Origin: an uncultured Bacteroidales bacterium
GTDB taxonomy: Bacteria > Bacteroidota > Bacteroidia > Bacteroidales > Muribaculaceae
NCBI GenBank assembly: GCA_902787185.1
Contig: CADAFP010000005.1
Coordinates: 1 to 64,000 of the forward strand
Direction of reading: 5' to 3'
DNA: 64,000 nucleotides
Positions within the stretch are counted from its first letter, which is position 1. Every line of letters starts with the position of its first letter. A program made the position numbers and the translations under genes. The notes beneath the pieces are model-generated. The model was not told where the DNA came from. It saw nothing but the letters and a program-made list of their open reading frames with translations, and ran no database searches. Shown here one piece after another: positions 1-7,147 of this stretch.

Positions 1-45
1 TATGAGCAACTTCTCATAATCCGTCTTTCGATTGTCATACTTCAT
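1..45 (-). CDS. 5' end of a leftward gene, product unknown
   Basis: Reading the minus strand from an ATG at 45 gives MKYDNRKTDYEKLLI with no stop before the window edge, so only 15 codons are visible. Upstream lies a perfect palindrome (63-80) of the kind bound by TetR-family repressors, and the peptide would fit the start of such a regulator, but that is inference from very little sequence. The rest of the gene lies outside the window. Confidence 0.45.
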   Translation of the reverse strand, partial: MKYDNRKTDYEKLLI

Positions 46-62
46 AATTAGTCCTGTTTTTT

Positions 63-80
63 GTTTACAATTTTGTAAAC
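63..80. promoter_or_regulatory. Perfect palindrome, candidate operator
   Basis: GTTTACAA-TT-TTGTAAAC is a perfect 8-bp inverted repeat with a 2-bp centre, 18 bp upstream of the start of the gene leaving the left edge. The TTTACA...TGTAAA form resembles operators of TetR/AcrR-type repressors. Autoregulation of the edge gene is inferred from position only. Confidence 0.45.
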
Positions 81-104
81 CTATTTCAGGACAAGTCAAA
101 TTTC

Positions 105-163
105 GCTAATATAATTCTATTCGTGAAATTAGCCAAATTCGCGTAATTCGCGTTAGTCCCGCA
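105..163. repeat. Short degenerate repeats after fabD
   Basis: On the minus strand, within about 10 bp of the fabD stop, come CTAACGCGAATT, ACGCGAATT, TGGCTAATT and TCACGAATAG, a degenerate array of roughly 9-bp units. It resembles in position, though not in unit, the heptad arrays found after other genes in this window. Confidence 0.5.
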
Positions 164-171
164 GGACAACT

Positions 172-1050
172 TTACTGGCGACCGCTGAGGACGACCTCTC
201 GGTTGGTCTTTGCGATAAGACCTTGCAGCACCTTACCGGGACCAAGCTCCTCGGCCTCGGTCATGCCGTCGGCCACCATGTTGGCAACGATGTGGCTCCA
301 ACGCACGGGGGCGGTGAGCTGTTGCAGCAGGTTGGCCTTGATTTCGGCAGGATCGGTGTGAGGCTTAGCGTCCACATCCTGATAGATGGGGCAAACGGGA
401 GCCGAGAAGTCGGCAGCCTCGATAGCCTCGGCCAACTCGGCACGAGCAGGCTCCATCAGGGGCGAATGGAACGCACCACCCACCTTGAGGGGCAACGCGC
501 GGCGTGCGCCAGCCTCTTTAAATTTCTCACAAGCGGCCTCGATGGCGGCAATCTCACCCGAGATAACCACCTGTCCGGGGCAGTTATAGTTGGCAGGAAC
601 ACAGATGCCATCGATGGTGGCACAGATTTCCTCCACTTTCTCATCGTCCATGCCGATGATGGCGGCCATTGTCGAGGGAGCAGCCTCACATGCCTTCTGC
701 ATAGCGAGTGCGCGGGCCTCGACCAGCTTCAGACCCTGCTCAAAAGGCAGAGCACCAGCGGCTACCAGTGCCGAGAACTCGCCCAGCGAGTGACCGGCAA
801 CCATGTCGGGCTTGAACTCGTCGCCCATGGTGAGAGCGAGAATCACCGAGTGCAGGAATACTGCGGGTTGTGTCACCTTGGTCTGCTTAAGGTCTTCCTC
901 AGTGCCTTCAAACATGAGGTCTGTAATTCGGAAACCCAGCACCTCATTGGCTTTTTCAAACAATTCTTTGGCCTGAGCATTGTTGTCATACAGGTCTTTG
1001 CCCATACCCACAAACTGTGCGCCCTGTCCAGGGAATACGAATGCTTTCAT
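172..1050 (-). CDS. fabD: Malonyl-CoA:ACP transacylase
   Basis: Transfers malonyl from CoA to acyl carrier protein to supply the elongation steps of type II fatty acid synthesis in the cytoplasm. The 292-aa protein opens with the FPGQGAQ motif (6-12) and carries the catalytic GHSLG elbow (Ser88), an arginine at 113 and His195 in GAFHSP, matching the Ser/Arg/His set known in E. coli FabD. Length is normal for the family. It starts at ATG 1050, with a TACCTTTG -7 box 58 bp upstream. No other fab genes are adjacent, so it may be transcribed alone. A cluster of short repeats follows its stop codon. The assignment is secure. Confidence 0.96.
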   Translation of the reverse strand: MKAFVFPGQGAQFVGMGKDLYDNNAQAKELFEKANEVLGFRITDLMFEGTEEDLKQTKVTQPAVFLHSVILALTMGDEFKPDMVAGHSLGEFSALVAAGALPFEQGLKLVEARALAMQKACEAAPSTMAAIIGMDDEKVEEICATIDGICVPANYNCPGQVVISGEIAAIEAACEKFKEAGARRALPLKVGGAFHSPLMEPARAELAEAIEAADFSAPVCPIYQDVDAKPHTDPAEIKANLLQQLTAPVRWSHIVANMVADGMTEAEELGPGKVLQGLIAKTNREVVLSGRQ

Positions 1051-1107
1051 TTACTTTGTCTCTTTCTTTTTATCGTTAATTATGGAAATTTTTCTTCAAA
1101 ACGGCTG

Positions 1108-1115
1108 CAAAGGTA
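1108..1115 (-). promoter_or_regulatory. Promoter -7 box for fabD
   Basis: The minus strand reads TACCTTTG, the Bacteroidetes -7 consensus TAnnTTTG, 58 bp upstream of the fabD ATG. I did not find a clear -33 TTTG. Confidence 0.55.
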
Positions 1116-1120
1116 GTCAT

Positions 1121-1292
1121 TTTTAGTGAATAGTGAACAGTTAACAGTTAATAGTTTTAAAAAAACCATATAAAACGATGAACAATTGAGTTTCTAGTCC
1201 TTAGTCCATAGTCCTTAGTTTCTAGTCGGCGGATGCCAACTGTTAACTGTTCACTATTAACTATTAACTGTTAACTATTAACTGTTAACTGA
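1121..1292. repeat. Heptad repeat arrays with a 21-bp perfect inverted repeat
   Basis: Three runs of 7-bp units fill the gap between the starts of fabD and the stop of queC. Run A (1121-1157) has units such as TTAGTGA and ACAGTTA. Run B (1194-1228) reads CTAGTCC, TTAGTCC, ATAGTCC, TTAGTTT, CTAGTCG. Run C (1238-1290) is the complement type (AACTGTT, AACTATT). The stretch 1129-1149 is exactly the reverse complement of 1238-1258, so a 21-bp stem around run B is possible. Run C ends against the queC stop codon. Confidence 0.85.
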
Positions 1293-1952
1293 TTATGCAA
1301 GGTATTCGGTAGTATCGTCGATGCCGGCGTCGCGCAGGGCTTGGCGGCGTTCGGTGCAGGTGCCGCAGGTGCCGCAGTGCTTCTCGCCGCCCTTGTAGCA
1401 GGAATAGGTTTCGCTGTAGTCCAGCCCCAGTGCGGCGCCGTGACGGGCGATGTCGGCCTTGCTCAGGTCGGTATAGGGGGCATAGACCTTAACACCCTCG
1501 TAGGTGCCTGTCATCATGGCGGTACTCATCGCCTCGATGAACGGCGAACGGCAGTCAGGGTAGATGCTATGGTCACCGGCATGGTTGGCTATCATCACGC
1601 GCTTGAGGCCGTTGCTCTCGGCAATGCCGCAGGCGATAGCGAGCATGATGCCGTTGCGGAAGGGCACCACCGTCGCCTTCATGTTCTCGTCGTTGTAGTT
1701 GCCATCGGGGATGGCGTCGGCACTCTCGAGCAGGGCGCTCTTGAAATACTTGTGCATGAAGTCCAAGGGAATAATCAGGTGCTTGATGCCCAAGCGCTTG
1801 CAGTGCATGATGGCGCAGCGGCGCTCGCGGCCGTTCTGTGTGCTGCCGTAGTCAAAGGTGATGGCCATGGCAATCTCGTCCTTGTACTCATAGAGCATGG
1901 TTGTCGAGTCCATGCCGCCCGAGGTGATAATAACCGCGTCTTTTTTTGTCAT
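1293..1952 (-). CDS. queC: 7-cyano-7-deazaguanine synthase
   Basis: Makes preQ0 from 7-carboxy-7-deazaguanine and ammonia with ATP, on the pathway to queuosine in tRNA. The 219-aa protein has the PP-loop SGGMDS at 11-16 and a C-terminal zinc site with Cys185 and Cys193/196/199 (CGTCGTC). I start it at ATG 1952 (MTKKDAV). A longer reading from 2033 would overlap queF and has no family similarity in its extra residues. It lies 7 bp after queF, in the same direction, so the two enzymes acting in sequence on preQ0 are almost certainly co-transcribed. queD and queE are not in the window. Confidence 0.95.
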   Translation of the reverse strand: MTKKDAVIITSGGMDSTTMLYEYKDEIAMAITFDYGSTQNGRERRCAIMHCKRLGIKHLIIPLDFMHKYFKSALLESADAIPDGNYNDENMKATVVPFRNGIMLAIACGIAESNGLKRVMIANHAGDHSIYPDCRSPFIEAMSTAMMTGTYEGVKVYAPYTDLSKADIARHGAALGLDYSETYSCYKGGEKHCGTCGTCTERRQALRDAGIDDTTEYLA

Positions 1953-1959
1953 AGTGTGT

Positions 1960-2430
1960 TTAATCGTTGTGGAAGTTGCTGATGAGACGTGCGCGCACCA
2001 TGTCCTGATGGTTGCTGTCACCATAGTTGGCAAACGGCTTGATGCTGATGCCGCCGCGTGGGTTGAACAGGCCGATGACCTCGATATACTTGGGGTCCAT
2101 CAACTTGACCAGATCCTTCATAATGATGTTGACACAGTCCTCATGGAAGTCGCCGTGGTTGCGGAAACTGAACAGGTACAGCTTCAGGCTCTTGCTCTCG
2201 ACCATGCGCTGGCGCGGGATGTAGTTGATGATGATGCGGCCAAAGTCGGGCTGGCCCGTCTTGGGACACAACGAGGTGAACTCGGGGCAGTCGAGCGTCA
2301 CCACATATTCATTCTCGGGGTGCTTGTTCTCGAAAGTCTCTAACACGTCGGGACGGTAGTCAAACTCATATTGCGTGCCCTGGTTGCCCAGCAGCGTCAC
2401 GCCCTCCAGTTCTAGTTCAGTTCTTGCCAT
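1960..2430 (-). CDS. queF: NADPH-dependent 7-cyano-7-deazaguanine reductase
   Basis: Reduces the nitrile of preQ0 to the aminomethyl group of preQ1, the base later inserted into tRNA by Tgt. At 156 aa it is the short, unimodular form. The catalytic cysteine is Cys55 in [14 protein letters not shown] with Asp62, and the QueF signature [16 protein letters not shown] runs 78-93, followed by His96/Glu97. It is the first gene of a queF-queC pair. A TAATTTTG -7 box lies 29 bp upstream. I saw no preQ1 riboswitch in the short leader. Confidence 0.96.
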   Translation of the reverse strand: MARTELELEGVTLLGNQGTQYEFDYRPDVLETFENKHPENEYVVTLDCPEFTSLCPKTGQPDFGRIIINYIPRQRMVESKSLKLYLFSFRNHGDFHEDCVNIIMKDLVKLMDPKYIEVIGLFNPRGGISIKPFANYGDSNHQDMVRARLISNFHND

Positions 2431-2458
2431 AACAAATCGTTTTTTGTAATTTGGACTG

Positions 2459-2466
2459 CAAAATTA
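2459..2466 (-). promoter_or_regulatory. Promoter -7 box for queF-queC
   Basis: TAATTTTG on the minus strand, 29 bp before the queF ATG. It fits the TAnnTTTG consensus. No TTTG sits at the expected -33 distance. Confidence 0.5.
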
Positions 2467-2499
2467 CAAAAAATTTATTAGATGCCAGTCATTCAAGAT

Positions 2500-2893
2500 G
2501 ACCATACCAGGGCAACCCCACCAAAAAGTGTTGCAAAAAACACCCGGAGGGTGGACTCTGAGTAACCCCTGTTAACGCAATTCGCTGAGCGATAGCGAAG
2601 TGGATTGTGTCAACAGGGGATAAAAATGCAACAATCCATGTCGCTGGAGGCGACCCCTTACTTGTCATCGATATTGGGGTCGCCTTCAGCGACCCGAGGA
2701 TATGACCTCTATACCCCCAGTGAATCAGGTGTCCTCGCTTTCGCTCGGTCGCCTGATTTACTGGGGGTTATTCAATGGGCCGCCCTTTGGGCGTCTGACA
2801 CACAGCATGACTTGTCGCGCACAACCGTTCTTGTTGCGGTTGCCCTGTGACCATACCTGATTTGTGGGTGATCATATCATATCAGGTATGGTC
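2500..2893. repeat. Nested inverted-repeat element (multi-hairpin)
   Basis: This non-coding block is closed at 2508-2517/2838-2847 (CAGGGCAACC with its complement) and contains back-to-back hairpins: 2541-2553; 2566-2573/2612-2619 with an inner TTCGCT/AGCGAA; 2640-2657/2676-2693 (18 bp); 2713-2729/2752-2768 (17 bp); 2781-2793; 2822-2842. A final 13-bp perfect stem lies at 2849-2861/2881-2893. GACCATACC at 2500 is the complement of GGTATGGTC at 2885-2893, like terminal inverted repeats. No convincing gene lies inside. It may be a small mobile element or a structured RNA; the last stem may also terminate the gene at 2904. Confidence 0.75.
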
Positions 2894-2903
2894 TTCCTGA
2901 CGC

Positions 2904-3797
2904 TTAAAGGGCTAAACGGAAGCCCATGCTATCGTCTGAACTTGAGGGATAATTGAAGTTACGGTATGACACACGGCAGCTCTCGGCGCTGCGGCTCCAG
3001 CTGCCACCGCGGAAGATGCGGTAAGAGCCCCACGAAGGTCCCGTCGGGTCGATCTGGTCCTCCCAACTGTAACTGCCGTACCAGTCTTGGCACCACTCCC
3101 ACACATTGCCTGTCATGTCATACAAGCCCAGCTCGTTGGGCAACTTGGTGGCTACAGGCTGCGTGCCATAACCCGTCGTACCGCTATAGTGTGAGGGGAT
3201 ATTGCCCCAGTACCACCCTATTAAATCAATGTCGTCTTCTCCGGAATACCTGAAGCCCTCGCTAAGGTTGCCGCCACGCGCGGCAAATTCCCACTCGGCT
3301 TCGGTGGGCAGGCGGAATGACTGGCCTGTCATCTCGTTCAATTTGGAAATAAAGATTTGGCAGTCATTCCACGAAACATTATCTACTGGAAGCAGTGGGT
3401 TATCGTTAAAATAGCTTGGGTCGTTGCCCATAACTGCTATCCACAGTTCTTGAGTGACCTCGGTCTGACCAATGAAGTAATCGGACAATGTTACCTGATG
3501 GACTGGTTTCTCCCAATCATAGGCACCATACCCCTGCTCCATCGTCGCTCCCATGTCGAATGTGCCGCCATCAACGGCGATCATCTTGAACAACACGCCA
3601 TTCACATCAAAAGTCACAGTAGGGTCTTCGGACTCGGCCGGCCAGTTCCCTGTCAACAAATAATCAATAAGAGTAACTACATCACCAATGTTCACATCGC
3701 CATTCTGATCCACATCGCCTCGGGGGTATTCCATTCCAGCAGTGAAAGACGCCAACATCAATAAAAGCACACATAATGGAGTAAAAAATCTCTTCAT
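2904..3797 (-). CDS. Secreted FGE-fold (SUMF1-type) protein with N-terminal half dockerin
   Basis: Secreted protein of 297 aa. Residues 1-21 form a signal peptide; 25-48 (GDVDQNGDVNIGDVVTLIDY) are one dockerin-type calcium-binding repeat; about 62-297 are a formylglycine-generating-enzyme (sulfatase-modifying factor) fold, shown by GGTFDMGA, QTEVTQELW, RLPTEAEWEFAARGG, GLYDMTGNVWEWCQDW and the C-terminal GGSW...GFRL. The paired cysteines that true FGE uses (SYxCxxSYC context) are not present here: that stretch reads GGSWSRSAESCRVSYRN. A sulfatase-activating role is therefore doubtful, and a binding role is just as possible. It is a close paralogue of the gene at 23906. Exact function unknown. 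Confidence 0.88.
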   Translation of the reverse strand: MKRFFTPLCVLLLMLASFTAGMEYPRGDVDQNGDVNIGDVVTLIDYLLTGNWPAESEDPTVTFDVNGVLFKMIAVDGGTFDMGATMEQGYGAYDWEKPVHQVTLSDYFIGQTEVTQELWIAVMGNDPSYFNDNPLLPVDNVSWNDCQIFISKLNEMTGQSFRLPTEAEWEFAARGGNLSEGFRYSGEDDIDLIGWYWGNIPSHYSGTTGYGTQPVATKLPNELGLYDMTGNVWEWCQDWYGSYSWEDQIDPTGPSWGSYRIFRGGSWSRSAESCRVSYRNFNYPSSSDDSMGFRLAL

Positions 3798-3838
3798 AAT
3801 TTAAATAATTTAAAGGTTGCTATTCATCAATTTGGCCG

Positions 3839-3846
3839 CAAAAGTA
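3839..3846 (-). promoter_or_regulatory. Promoter -7 box for the FGE-fold gene
   Basis: TACTTTTG on the minus strand, 41 bp upstream of the start at 3797; matches TAnnTTTG. No clear -33 box. Confidence 0.5.
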
Positions 3847-3945
3847 CACAAAAGCAAGTAAACGGAATAGGAAATGCTAAAAAACAACCTAAAACCGTAA
3901 AAAAATTACGGATTTAGGTTATTATCTCCCCAAAAAATGTTATTT

Positions 3946-4653
3946 TTAGTCGAATAAGAGGTCCAGGGCAAATCGGGCCGCCACGGAACCTTGCGGAGTC
4001 ATGTCATCAAGGGTGTGTAATGCCGCCTGTCGAACCTCCATGGGCACGTCATCGCTGCAATTCAGCAACAGATGGCGGCTATAGGCGACAGTGAATTCGG
4101 GATGTCCCTGGAAGGTAATCACTTGACGGCCTATCCTGAAGGATTCGTTCTTGCAGAAGTCACTGGTGGCACACAACACGGCTTCCTGCGGTAACGTCAT
4201 CACCTGGTCGTGGTGGCTGTAGAGCAGATGCATCTGCCCGTCAGGAAAATAGGACTTCATCTGCTGGTCCAGCACACTTGAAGCACGCACTCCAGCGCCA
4301 AAGCCGCCGTCATAGGGCTTCACCTCACCGCCCAATGCCCTTGCTATCGCCTGATGGCCGAAACACACGCCCAACATCTTGGCACCGTCACGATAGGCGC
4401 CTTGAATCCAATGCAGCAGATTGACAATCCACGGTTTGTCGTCATAGGCAGAGTCGAGGCTACCCGGAATCAGATACAGCTCGTCGCGATGGATGACCGA
4501 CGGCACTTCGCCCTGCCATGTCTGGAAAATCCTATAATCAGGCTGTTCGCCAATGCTGGCAAACAAATCCATGAACAGGGATTCATAATTGGGGATGAAA
4601 TCAGACAGGCGGCCCGGGAATGTGTCACAAAGCAGGATATTGATGCGTATCAT
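3946..4653 (-). CDS. Class I glutamine amidotransferase-like protein
   Basis: A stand-alone class I GATase fold of 235 aa. The nucleophile elbow is GVCFGHQA (Cys97), and the partner His184 and Glu186 sit in FQGHPEF, so the triad is intact. Such free-standing domains act on glutamine or gamma-glutamyl compounds; the acceptor here is unknown. Its start overlaps the stop of the HD gene by 4 bp (ATGA), so it is the last gene of an mlaE-mlaF-HD-GATase transcription unit. Nothing ties it to purine or tryptophan synthesis. Confidence 0.87.
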   Translation of the reverse strand: MIRINILLCDTFPGRLSDFIPNYESLFMDLFASIGEQPDYRIFQTWQGEVPSVIHRDELYLIPGSLDSAYDDKPWIVNLLHWIQGAYRDGAKMLGVCFGHQAIARALGGEVKPYDGGFGAGVRASSVLDQQMKSYFPDGQMHLLYSHHDQVMTLPQEAVLCATSDFCKNESFRIGRQVITFQGHPEFTVAYSRHLLLNCSDDVPMEVRQAALHTLDDMTPQGSVAARFALDLLFD

Positions 4654-5282
4654 AACTCATCGATTTCCTCGCCAGTGCGCTCCATGATGCTGGCGGCCAG
4701 GCCGTCGGCAGTCTGAACGATAGATACGAGGGGATAGAGTTTGCGGGCAGCGTCATAGTTGCGTACGTCCTCGTAGCTATTCTGGTTCACGCCCCAAGCG
4801 CCCATGTGCCAGCGTATGGCCAGCATCTCGTCGTCATTGAGCATCAAGCCGCTGCACAGCAGCAGGGTGAGTGATTTCTCTCCATGGCCCATGGGGAAAT
4901 TCTTGTAAGTGATCTTGTAGCCCTCAGCGTCTTCCCAGATGCCCAAGGCGTTCTTGCGTTTTTTTACAGAGCGCTTGTAGATGTCACACTTGCACACATC
5001 ATGAAGCAAACTTGCCAAAATGATGCTGTCACGCTTTACCTCATGCTCCAGGCCGGGTTCGAGAGCCTTCATCGACTCCCAAACAGCCAGTGCCGCCTGA
5101 CACGTGTTGAGGGAATGGCGCGCGAGGCCACCCTCGACGTTCAAGTGATGTCCAGCCGAAGCGGGTGCGGTAAAAAAGCCCCACTCTTCCAGGTCACCTA
5201 TCACATCCTCGATGCCGTCGCGTTGGGTAGAACGAAGCAACTCGAGGATTTCCTCTTTACAATTCTTATCGCTGGTTTTCAT
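4650..5282 (-). CDS. HD-domain hydrolase
   Basis: A 210-aa cytosolic HD-superfamily protein: RHSLN (His56) followed by LLHDVCK (His94-Asp95) gives the metal site of HD phosphohydrolases. These usually cleave phosphate esters of nucleotides, but the substrate cannot be read from the sequence. It overlaps mlaF by 4 bp upstream and the amidotransferase by 4 bp downstream, which shows translational coupling within one operon. Confidence 0.85.
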   Translation of the reverse strand: MKTSDKNCKEEILELLRSTQRDGIEDVIGDLEEWGFFTAPASAGHHLNVEGGLARHSLNTCQAALAVWESMKALEPGLEHEVKRDSIILASLLHDVCKCDIYKRSVKKRKNALGIWEDAEGYKITYKNFPMGHGEKSLTLLLCSGLMLNDDEMLAIRWHMGAWGVNQNSYEDVRNYDAARKLYPLVSIVQTADGLAASIMERTGEEIDEL

Positions 5283-6088
5283 TGTTTTTCAGTTTTTAAT
5301 TTTGTGGGTTTGTAGCCATGTTCGCGGCGGTACTTGCGCACGTCACGGAACAGGTCGGTGGCATAGACAAAATTGTTCAGATCGTCGTTATCCACATTAT
5401 ACACCTCGTCCTTGTTACCAATCCAGCCCACATGGCCCTTGTTGATAAAGACGATGTTCTCGCCGATACCCATCACCGAGTTCATGTCGTGGGTGTTGAT
5501 GATGGTGGTGATGCCAAACTCATGAGTGATGTCGCTCAAGAGTTCGTCGATGACAATCGAGGTCTTGGGATCCAGTCCCGAGTTGGGCTCGTCACAGAAG
5601 AGGTACCTGGGATTCAAAGCGATGGCGCGTGCGATGGCACAACGCTTCTGCATACCGCCCGACAACTCACTGGGGAACTTGTTCTCGCTTCCCGTGAGGT
5701 TCACGCGGTCGATGCAGAATTGGGCACGGTCACGCATCTCGCTGGTGCTCATTCCGCCAAACATCACGAGGGGGAACATCACATTGCCCATCACCGTCTC
5801 GCTGTCGAAAAGCGCCGATCCCTGGAAGAGCATACCGATTTCCTTGCGCAACTCCTTGCGTTGCTTGCGGTTCATCTTGGTGATGTCGCGGCCGTCATAG
5901 AGAATCTCACCCTCATCGGGGTCAAAAAGGCCGACAATATTCTTAATCAACACCGTCTTACCCGAGCCCGACTGGCCGATAATGAGGTTGGTCTTGCCGT
6001 CATAGAGTTTGCAACTCACGTCAAAGAGCACCTGACGCTCACCGCTGTCTTCCTTGAAGGATTTGGATAAGTGCTTAACTTCGATCAT
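5279..6088 (-). CDS. mlaF: ABC transporter ATP-binding protein, MlaF type
   Basis: ATPase of a lipid (MCE/Mla-type) transporter at the inner membrane. The 269-aa protein has Walker A GQSGSGKT (38-45), Q-loop near FQG, signature LSGGMQKR (142-149), Walker B ending CDE in CDEPNSGLDP (165-174) and switch His200. The wording of these motifs is that of MlaF/TTG2A. The permease gene mlaE lies 85 bp upstream. The substrate-binding MCE protein (MlaD) that usually completes the set is not in this operon or window. The C-terminal 25 residues are basic and probably disordered. Confidence 0.9.
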   Translation of the reverse strand: MIEVKHLSKSFKEDSGERQVLFDVSCKLYDGKTNLIIGQSGSGKTVLIKNIVGLFDPDEGEILYDGRDITKMNRKQRKELRKEIGMLFQGSALFDSETVMGNVMFPLVMFGGMSTSEMRDRAQFCIDRVNLTGSENKFPSELSGGMQKRCAIARAIALNPRYLFCDEPNSGLDPKTSIVIDELLSDITHEFGITTIINTHDMNSVMGIGENIVFINKGHVGWIGNKDEVYNVDNDDLNNFVYATDLFRDVRKYRREHGYKPTKLKTEKQ

Positions 6089-6137
6089 ATTGTTTTGTTT
6101 TTAGTTTTTTCAGTTTCTAATCCCTAGTTGGCGATTT

Positions 6138-6173
6138 CTAACACCTAAAACCTAATGCCTAAAGCCTAAAGCC
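6138..6173. repeat. Heptad array CTAAnnn after mlaE
   Basis: Five 7-bp units, CTAACAC, CTAAAAC, CTAATGC, CTAAAGC, CTAAAGC, run straight into the stop codon of mlaE at 6174. It is the same family as the arrays at 1121, 26032, 39495, 46037 and 49242. Confidence 0.85.
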
Positions 6174-6920
6174 TTATAGCAACAAGAGGGTCAAGATAAC
6201 GTCGGCCACCAGAATCATGATGTTGCTCACCACCACGGTGTCGGTACTGGCCTGGCCCACCTCGACCGAGCCGCCCTGAACGGTGTAGCCGTAATAACAG
6301 GCGATGGTGGACATCAGGAAGGCGAACACCAGTGACTTAATCAATGCAAACCACACATACCATTCAATAAATAGTGACTGGATGCCGAAGATAAAGGTGT
6401 CTGGATCGACAATGCCGGTGATAATGCAAATGAGCCAACCGCCAAACAGGCTTGTCGCCATACAGATAACCACCAGGAAAGGCAAGATGGTGATCAGCGC
6501 CAGAATTTTGGGAGCCGCCAAGAAGTTAGCGCTATTGATGCCCATGATGTCGAGTGCGTCAATCTGCTCGGTGGCGCGCATGGTGCCTATCTCGCTGGCG
6601 ATGTTGGAACCGATTTTGCCCGAAAGAATCAGGCACAGGATAGTCGAGGAGAACTCCAGCAGGATAATCTCACGGGTGGTCAAGCCCACCGTGTAGCGCG
6701 GCAGCAACGGGTTGGAGATGTTGAGTTTGATGAGGATGGTACACAACGAGCCGATGAACAGCGACACGATGATAATCAGCGGGATAGAGTCAATGCCCAG
6801 CTTATAAATCTCATTGATATAGCGTTTGAAAAACACTTTCCACTTGTCGGGGATAGCAATCACTCTCCACATGAACATGCAGTAGTCCCCAAACTTATCG
6901 AGCATTTTAGTCAATAACAT
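6174..6920 (-). CDS. mlaE: MlaE-type ABC transporter permease
   Basis: Integral inner-membrane permease of an MCE lipid transporter, 248 aa with about five or six hydrophobic segments. The family signature is visible as LEFSSTILCLILSGKIGSNIASEIGTMRATEQIDALDIMGIN (roughly 90-130), ending in the EQIDAL motif that contacts the ATPase, and a second conserved part is YYGYTVQGGSVEVGQAS near the C-terminus. It is the first gene of a four-gene unit (mlaE, mlaF, HD, amidotransferase). Substrate and direction of transport cannot be read from sequence. Confidence 0.92.
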   Translation of the reverse strand: MLLTKMLDKFGDYCMFMWRVIAIPDKWKVFFKRYINEIYKLGIDSIPLIIIVSLFIGSLCTILIKLNISNPLLPRYTVGLTTREIILLEFSSTILCLILSGKIGSNIASEIGTMRATEQIDALDIMGINSANFLAAPKILALITILPFLVVICMATSLFGGWLICIITGIVDPDTFIFGIQSLFIEWYVWFALIKSLVFAFLMSTIACYYGYTVQGGSVEVGQASTDTVVVSNIMILVADVILTLLLL

Positions 6921-6949
6921 ATTCTATTGCCATTTTTTGTTTCAACCTG

Positions 6950-6957
6950 CAAATTTA
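6950..6957 (-). promoter_or_regulatory. Promoter -7 box for mlaE operon
   Basis: TAAATTTG on the minus strand, 30 bp upstream of the mlaE ATG; fits TAnnTTTG. Confidence 0.5.
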
Positions 6958-7064
6958 GTAAAAAGACTTCACACTCAAGTTCTATGACTTTACTTTTTTA
7001 CTCATCTACCCGTCTATTCATCCAAGTGAACGTATCTGTTGCCAAAAGCTGAGAGGACAATAAC

Positions 7065-7119
7065 TTGTCTTACCCTGAAAAACATTGTTTTTTATTCAAC
7101 GTTCTTCAGGGTAAGACAA
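7065..7119. terminator. 15-bp perfect inverted repeat, probable terminator of the EEP gene
   Basis: TTGTCTTACCCTGAA (7065-7079) is exactly repeated in reverse complement at 7105-7119 around a 25-bp loop, 29 bp downstream of the EEP-family stop codon. There is no long T run on the minus strand, so it may be an mRNA-stabilising stem rather than an intrinsic terminator. Confidence 0.6.
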
Positions 7120-7147
7120 ACAGCAAGGTCGGTGTCTCCTGCTACCT

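Noticed and set aside
223..1116. Long open frame opposite fabD
   Set aside because: Shadow of a GC-rich gene; no family motifs, and the opposite strand is clearly fabD.
1121..1292. CRISPR-like array
   Set aside because: Units are 7 bp with no unique spacers and no cas genes nearby.
2605..2850. 81-codon open frame inside the hairpin element
   Set aside because: Its sequence is dictated by the inverted repeats, there is no promoter or recognisable domain, and the stems explain the region better.
2904..3797. Functional formylglycine-generating enzyme
   Set aside because: The expected active-site cysteines are missing in both paralogues and no sulfatase gene needing activation is adjacent.
3946..4653. 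guaA or trpG
   Set aside because: No synthetase domain, partner genes or family-specific wording; only a generic class I amidotransferase fold.
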